A stretch of 46,037 bases of DNA, from assembly GCA_902592345.1 (NCBI GenBank), contig CACJEE010000001.1, positions 1-46,037 on the forward strand, in the 5' to 3' direction. Positions 41,549-46,037 of the stretch are shown here, piece after piece (the first letter of the stretch is position 1; each line of letters begins with the position of its first letter). The translations under genes were made by a program, and so were the position numbers. A model generated the notes under the pieces. It made no database searches. It had not been told where the DNA came from and worked only from the letters and a program-made list of their open reading frames with translations. Source of the stretch: an uncultured Alphaproteobacteria bacterium (GTDB lineage Bacteria; Pseudomonadota; Alphaproteobacteria; HIMB59; GCA-002718135).

Positions 41549-41598
41549 TTTTTTAAATTAGTTTATTTTCTTGATTTATGGCTTTTTACATATCAAGA
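41536..41598 (+). promoter_or_regulatory. Inverted repeats between dctM and dctP with overlapping alternatives
   Basis: ATCAAGAAAATAA (41536-41548, including the dctM stop) is perfectly complementary to TTATTTTCTTGAT (41563-41575), a 13-bp stem with 14-base loop. TCTTGAT in the second arm (41569-41575) can also pair with ATCAAGA (41592-41598). The two structures are mutually exclusive. An AGGAGGT ribosome site for dctP follows at 41628-41634. Confidence 0.55.
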
Positions 41599-41640
41599 TA
41601 TTGAAATTATTTATTATTTAAAACTTTAGGAGGTAATTAA

Positions 41641-42711
41641 ATGAAAAATAAAAAAAATATCACTAAAAGACGTGAATTTTTAAAAAAAGCGGGTTTAGTA
41701 TCTGCAGGTGCTATAGGTGCTTCAACATTAGCAGCGCCATATGCATATGCGGCAACTAATCCAATAAAGTGGCGACTTCAGACGTACTCAGGTGCTCCTT
41801 TAGGTGCGCATGTTGTGCTTCCACAAATTGAAGCATTTAACAAAGCAGCTCATGGCGAGATGGAAATCGAACTATATTATGCTGATCAATTAGTTCCAAC
41901 TGATGAATTATTTAGAGCGATGCAAGCTGGAACTATTGATGCTGTGCAAAGTGATGATGCAACAATGGGATCTCCAGTTGATATATCTGTATTTGGTGGA
42001 TATTTTCCATTTGCAACTCGTTACAGTTTAGATGTTCCTGCAATGTTTAAGTATTATGGATTAGATAATATTTGGGCTGAAGCTTATGGTGAAGTAGATA
42101 ATGTTACATGGCTTAGTACTAGTGCTTGGGATCCTTGTCATTTATTTACAGTTAACAAACCAGTTAGATCTTTAGCAGATATGAAAGGTCTTAGAGTTTT
42201 TGGTGTTCCAACAGCTGGACGTTTTATGGCTAAGTATGGTTTAATCCCGGTTATTGTTCCTTGGGATGATGTTGAAGTAGCAATGCAAACTGGTGAGCTA
42301 GATGGAGTATGTTGGTGTGGATTCACAGAGGCATATGAAGTTGGATGGGCTGATATATGCAACTATGCTCTAACAAACTCAGTTACAGGCGCTTGGTTTG
42401 GTTCATATTTTGCTAATTCAAAGAGTTGGGGTAAGCTTTCTCCAAAACTTCAAGAATTATTTAAAATGTCAATCGATCAATCACATTATTACAGACAAGT
42501 ATGGTATTGGGGTGGAGAGGCAGATCTTCGTGTTAACGGTAAGAAGATGGAGCTTACAAGTATACCTGCTAATGAGTGGAGCCAGGTTGTTAAGGATGCT
42601 TCAGGTTTCTGGGATGAAGTTGCAAGTCAAAGTCCAAGAAGTGGAAAAGTTGTTGAGGCATTTAAATTATATGCTTCTACAATGGATGCAGCTGGATATC
42701 CTTACAGATAA
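41641..42711 (+). CDS. dctP: TRAP transporter substrate-binding protein (DctP-type, Tat-exported)
   Basis: The 356-residue protein has a twin-arginine leader, TKRREFLKKAG, then a hydrophobic stretch and AYAA cleavage region near residue 37. The mature part shows DctP elements: IKWRLQTYSGAPLG, ELFRAMQAGTIDAVQ, LADMKGLRVFGVPTAGRFM and a tryptophan-rich C-terminal half. Export through Tat suggests folding before secretion or a cofactor/tight ligand. The AGGAGGT site and separate 92-base leader imply higher expression than dctQM. The ligand is unknown; the adjacent aldehyde dehydrogenases and alcohol dehydrogenase suggest an alcohol, amine or carboxylate. Confidence 0.88.
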   Translation: MKNKKNITKRREFLKKAGLVSAGAIGASTLAAPYAYAATNPIKWRLQTYSGAPLGAHVVLPQIEAFNKAAHGEMEIELYYADQLVPTDELFRAMQAGTIDAVQSDDATMGSPVDISVFGGYFPFATRYSLDVPAMFKYYGLDNIWAEAYGEVDNVTWLSTSAWDPCHLFTVNKPVRSLADMKGLRVFGVPTAGRFMAKYGLIPVIVPWDDVEVAMQTGELDGVCWCGFTEAYEVGWADICNYALTNSVTGAWFGSYFANSKSWGKLSPKLQELFKMSIDQSHYYRQVWYWGGEADLRVNGKKMELTSIPANEWSQVVKDASGFWDEVASQSPRSGKVVEAFKLYASTMDAAGYPYR

Positions 42712-42730
42712 TTGATTTAAATTTTAATTT

Positions 42731-42755
42731 AAGCATCTCGTTTAACGAGATGCTT
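42731..42755. terminator. Bidirectional terminator between dctP and the SDR gene
   Basis: A perfect 10-bp stem, AAGCATCTCG (42731-42740) with CGAGATGCTT (42746-42755), and a 5-base loop. A/T-rich flanks on both sides allow termination in both directions; the right end touches the stop codon of the opposing SDR gene. Confidence 0.8.
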
Positions 42756-43501
42756 TAAGGTCTTGCTTTTAAACCACCATCTACAATTATTTCTGTTCCT
42801 GTAATAAAACAACTTTGCTCACTTAATAAGAATAATACTGTATCAGCAATGTTTTCAGGTTTTCCAACTCTTTGAAGAGGGATAATTTTAGTTAAATTTT
42901 TCTTTGCATTTGGATTTTTTCCCCACCTTTTTTGCATTGGAGTATCAACTGGTCCTGGCAATATACTATTGGAGCGAATATTTTTATTAGCATATTGAAT
43001 AGCTATAGATTTTGATAATCTAATCATAGCTGCTTTTGAAGCTCCATATGCTTCTTGAGGCTTATCATCTCCACTTAATGCATCAATTGAAGATATGTTT
43101 ACAATTGAACCAAATTTATTTTTTTTCATTTTAGGTAGTATTTTTTTTAATACTATCAGCATAGATTTTAGATTTATTGAAAAAACTTTATCCCAAATAT
43201 CATTTTTAATTTTTTCTAAACCTAAGTCTTTATCAAACCATAAAACACCTGCGGCATTAACGATATAATCAATTCTTTTTTCTTTTTTTATAAATTTATT
43301 GATTGCTTGATTAATTTCGTTTTCATTACTTAAGTCAACTTTTTCGAAATAAATGAATTTATTTTTACTAATATTAGGTTTGTTAATATCAAGTATTAGA
43401 ACCTTAATTTTTAATTTTGCTAGTTTTTTTGATACATCTAGACCAATTCCTCCTGATCCACCTGTAACTACAGCTACTTTCCCTTTAAAAATAAGTTTCA
43501 T
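42755..43501 (-). CDS. Short-chain dehydrogenase/reductase
   Basis: The 248-residue SDR has the NAD(P) motif TGGSGGIG at residues 14-21, NAAG, the catalytic Ser in NISSIDALSG, YGASK with Tyr and Lys, and PGPVDTPM. The C-terminal FITGTEIIVDGGLKARP is typical of classical SDRs. Family members are alcohol or 3-oxoacyl reductases; the substrate is unknown. It diverges from the second ALDH gene across 59 bases and ends at the bidirectional terminator. Confidence 0.88.
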   Translation of the reverse strand: MKLIFKGKVAVVTGGSGGIGLDVSKKLAKLKIKVLILDINKPNISKNKFIYFEKVDLSNENEINQAINKFIKKEKRIDYIVNAAGVLWFDKDLGLEKIKNDIWDKVFSINLKSMLIVLKKILPKMKKNKFGSIVNISSIDALSGDDKPQEAYGASKAAMIRLSKSIAIQYANKNIRSNSILPGPVDTPMQKRWGKNPNAKKNLTKIIPLQRVGKPENIADTVLFLLSEQSCFITGTEIIVDGGLKARP

Positions 43502-43560
43502 TGTTTTAAATTATAAAAAAATTAATTGATTTACTATCTTAAAATCACTAAATCGTAAAC

Positions 43561-44940
43561 ATGCTTAAAACTATTTCACCTATTGATAATTCAGTTTATT
43601 TAGAGAGACCATACGCTAGCTCAAGTGAAATTGAAAATGTGCTTAAACAATCAAATCAATCAAAAATAGTATGGAAAAATACAAGTTTAGTGGAAAGAAA
43701 AGAATTAGTCTCTAGATTTGTTGATAGCTTTTTATCTAATAATAAAGAAATTGAAGAAGAGTTATGCAGGCAAATGGGAAGACCAATATCTCAATGTTCA
43801 GGCGAAATGCGTGGTTTTGAAGAAAGAGCTAAATACATGATTGAAAATGCAGATAGAGCATTACAGAAAGTTATTTCAAAAAATGATAGTGAGTTTGATA
43901 ATTATGTGATGAAAGATCCATTAGGAACAATATTTGTAATAGCTCCCTGGAATTATCCTTACAATACATCTGTAAATTCTATCGTTCCCAGCTTACTTGC
44001 TGGTAATTGTGTAATTTTAAAACATTCATCACAAACACCTCTTTGTGCTGAGCAATTATTAAAGGCTTCAGAAAAAGCTGGTATACCAAAAAATGTTTTT
44101 CAAATTTTACATTTAGATCATACTTCTACTTCACAAGTAATCTCTGATAGTCGTATTGACCATGTGCTGTTTACCGGTTCTGTTTCAGGAGGTATAGAAG
44201 TTAAAAAAGCAATTGGAACAAGGTTTATTGGTGCTGGATTAGAACTAGGTGGAAAAGACCCAGCCTATGTTAGAGCTGATTGTAATTTTAAGCATGCAGT
44301 TGAAAATTTAGTAGATGGTTCTTATTATAATTCAGGTCAATCTTGTTGCGGAATAGAAAGAATATATGTTGATGAAAGTATTTTTGATAATTTTATTGAA
44401 TCTTTTAAAGAGCAAACTGAAAAATATAATTTAAATAACCCACTTGAAGAGTCAACAAACTTGGGCCCTGTTGTAAAATTAAGTGCTGCGAATACTATAC
44501 GAGAACAAATTTCTAATGCAATTAGTAATGGTGCTAAAAATATTATTGATGAAACTAAATTTAAAATTGATAATTCTGATAATTGTTATGTATCTCCATC
44601 AGCTCTTGTAAATGTTAATCATAGTATGGAATTTATGATGGAAGAAACTTTTGGTCCAACTGTTGGTATAATGAAAGTCAAAAATGAAAAGGAAGCAGAA
44701 ACTTTAATGAATGATAGTGCTTATGGTTTAACAGCAAGTATTTGGACATCTGACAAAGAATTTGCATATAGTTTTGGAAGTAAAATACAAACTGGAACTT
44801 TTTTTATGAATAGATGTGACTATCTTGATCCTGGTCTAGCTTGGACAGGTGTAAAAGATACTGGTATGGGTGTAACATTATCAGTATTGGGGTTTGATCA
44901 TTTAACAAGAGCTAAAAGTTATCATTTAAGGAAAGTATAA
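43561..44940 (+). CDS. Aldehyde dehydrogenase
   Basis: The 459-residue ALDH shows APWNYPYNTSVNSIVPSLLAGN, GAGLELGGKDPAYVRAD and NSGQSCCGIERIYVDE with nucleophile Cys262. The terminal region ends LGFDHLTRAKSYHLRKV. It differs from the other two ALDHs in the window (the short N-terminus and CCGIER loop), so it is a different subfamily. The iron-dependent alcohol dehydrogenase gene begins 5 bases downstream, so an alcohol to aldehyde to acid pathway is likely. Confidence 0.88.
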   Translation: MLKTISPIDNSVYLERPYASSSEIENVLKQSNQSKIVWKNTSLVERKELVSRFVDSFLSNNKEIEEELCRQMGRPISQCSGEMRGFEERAKYMIENADRALQKVISKNDSEFDNYVMKDPLGTIFVIAPWNYPYNTSVNSIVPSLLAGNCVILKHSSQTPLCAEQLLKASEKAGIPKNVFQILHLDHTSTSQVISDSRIDHVLFTGSVSGGIEVKKAIGTRFIGAGLELGGKDPAYVRADCNFKHAVENLVDGSYYNSGQSCCGIERIYVDESIFDNFIESFKEQTEKYNLNNPLEESTNLGPVVKLSAANTIREQISNAISNGAKNIIDETKFKIDNSDNCYVSPSALVNVNHSMEFMMEETFGPTVGIMKVKNEKEAETLMNDSAYGLTASIWTSDKEFAYSFGSKIQTGTFFMNRCDYLDPGLAWTGVKDTGMGVTLSVLGFDHLTRAKSYHLRKV

Positions 44941-44945
44941 TTTAT

Positions 44946-46037
44946 ATGATGTCAATGAACTGGAATTATCCTACAAGTATTTGGTTCGGTGAAAAAAGAA
45001 TTAATGAAATACAAAAAGCTTGTGAGAGTTTAAATATAAAAAAACCACTAATTGTTACAGATCCAGGTATTTTAAAAACAAATATAGTTGAAAAAATAAA
45101 TCAGTCTCTTAATTCTAAAGCTAATATTTTTAGTGATGTTCAATCAAATCCAACTGGAAATAATGTCGAGCAAGGAGTTTTGTATTTTAATGCAAATTCA
45201 AACGATGGAGTAATTGCTGTAGGTGGTGGATCTGGCATGGATGTTGGAAAAGGTATAGCGTTCATGGCTGGACAAAACAGACCATTGTGGGATTTTGAAG
45301 ATATTGGTGATTATTGGACTAGAGCAAATAGTGAAGTAATTAAACCAATAATTGCTGTGCCTACTACCGCTGGAACAGGTTCTGAAACTGGAAGAGCAGG
45401 AGTTTATACAAACGAGAAGACGCATGAAAAAAAAATTATTTTTCATCCAAAAATGCTCCCATCTGTTGTTATTCTTGATCCTGAATTAACCGTTCCTTTA
45501 CCTAAATCTTTAACAGCATTTACAGGAATGGATGCTTTAGCTCATTGTTTAGAAGCATATAGTTCAAATTATTTTCATCCATTATCTCAGGGAATAGCTC
45601 TTGAAGGTATGTATATGATAAAACAAAACTTAATTAAAGCGTATGAAGACGGAACAAACTTAGAAGCAAGGGGTAATATGCTAGCTGCTTCTTCTATGGG
45701 ATCGATTGCTTTTCAAAAAGGTCTTGGAGCTATACATTCTCTAAGTCATCCAGTTGGAGCAATGTATAATACACATCATGGTCTTACCAATGCGGTTTTT
45801 ATGCCATATGTTTTAAAAAAAAACAGAAAAGCAATAGAAGAAAAAATAATTGCTCTTTCTAAATATTTAAATTTAAAGGAAACATCTTTTGATGGTTTTA
45901 TGAAATGGATACTTGATCTGAGAGAAAAATTATCAATCCCGCATACTTTAAAAGAATTAATAAATGATAATTCAAAGTTTGAACAAATGAGTGTAATGGC
46001 AAAAGATGACCCTTCTACTGGAGGCAATCCTATTAAA
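44946..46037 (+). CDS. Iron-containing alcohol dehydrogenase, 5' part (continues past the window)
   Basis: The frame is open from ATG 44946 (alternatives at 44949 and 44955) to the last base, 364 codons without a stop. It shows the group III ADH features: VGGGSGMDVGKGIA nucleotide site, VPTTAGTGSETGRAG, the metal block MDALAHCLEAYSS and the downstream HSLSHPVGAMYNTHHG with His ligands. The usual length is about 380 residues, so nearly all is present. An AAGGAAAG sequence overlaps the end of the ALDH gene. It probably oxidises an alcohol supplying the upstream ALDH. Confidence 0.9.
   Translation, partial: MMSMNWNYPTSIWFGEKRINEIQKACESLNIKKPLIVTDPGILKTNIVEKINQSLNSKANIFSDVQSNPTGNNVEQGVLYFNANSNDGVIAVGGGSGMDVGKGIAFMAGQNRPLWDFEDIGDYWTRANSEVIKPIIAVPTTAGTGSETGRAGVYTNEKTHEKKIIFHPKMLPSVVILDPELTVPLPKSLTAFTGMDALAHCLEAYSSNYFHPLSQGIALEGMYMIKQNLIKAYEDGTNLEARGNMLAASSMGSIAFQKGLGAIHSLSHPVGAMYNTHHGLTNAVFMPYVLKKNRKAIEEKIIALSKYLNLKETSFDGFMKWILDLREKLSIPHTLKELINDNSKFEQMSVMAKDDPSTGGNPIK

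Noticed and set aside
1-46037. Insertion sequences, integrases, CRISPR arrays, rRNA genes
   Set aside because: No transposase or integrase motif, no regularly spaced direct repeats and no rRNA-like stretch was seen on either strand.

Overview
The window looks like part of a streamlined marine alphaproteobacterial chromosome, most likely SAR11-like or the HIMB59/AEGEAN-169 type. The evidence is strongly AT-rich DNA, very short or overlapping intergenic spaces, a plant-type (GCS2) glutamate-cysteine ligase, and a gene load dominated by uptake and oxidation of small nitrogenous solutes. The lineage is inferred from gene content, not from a marker gene. I see no insertion sequence, integrase, phage gene, CRISPR array, rRNA or recognisable transcriptional regulator.

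Layout. 1-5116 is mostly housekeeping: the end of an RluA-family pseudouridine synthase, lipB (minus), a tRNA-Leu(GAG), gshA-gshB, the biotin transporter gene bioY and a ROK sugar kinase. A succinate-semialdehyde dehydrogenase (minus, 5113-6564) diverges from a 14-kb plus-strand operon (6631-20633): glycine amidinotransferase, eutA-eutB-eutC, a bis-MGD molybdoenzyme, the ehuABCD-type ectoine ABC transporter, a PLP fold-type-II enzyme, an M20 amidohydrolase, a metal-ligand-less M24 (creatinase-fold) protein and a proline-racemase-family protein. A minus-strand Ldh2-family imine/keto-acid reductase follows. It diverges from soxBDAG (heterotetrameric sarcosine oxidase), which ends with a doeA/eutD-type ectoine hydrolase (26912-28087).

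28089-30482 (minus) holds two uncharacterised genes, one resembling DUF3726. They diverge from an M19 'dipeptidase' relative that lacks part of the usual metal site. Next come a minus-strand EamA exporter and a PotABCD-type ABC transporter with a DadA-like flavin amine/amino-acid oxidase (32418-38219). A minus-strand aldehyde dehydrogenase, a TRAP transporter (dctQ-dctM-dctP), a minus-strand SDR dehydrogenase, a second aldehyde dehydrogenase and the start of an iron-dependent alcohol dehydrogenase (cut by the window end) complete the region.

How it fits together (inference): three importers of different mechanism feed hydrolases, dehydratases, N-demethylating flavoenzymes and aldehyde dehydrogenases that release nitrogen and one- to four-carbon units from osmolyte-like compounds. 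The core is recognisably the hydroxyectoine/ectoine system (ehu-eut-doeA), but rebuilt. It has gained an amidinotransferase, a molybdoenzyme and a second PLP enzyme, and it lacks the usual DoeB/EutE deacetylase and the EnuR regulator within this window. The expanded eut-ehu operon is the best candidate for an undescribed pathway. The second is the DUF3726/unknown/M19 cluster. All three solute-binding protein genes have strong Shine-Dalgarno sequences and are followed by strong hairpins.
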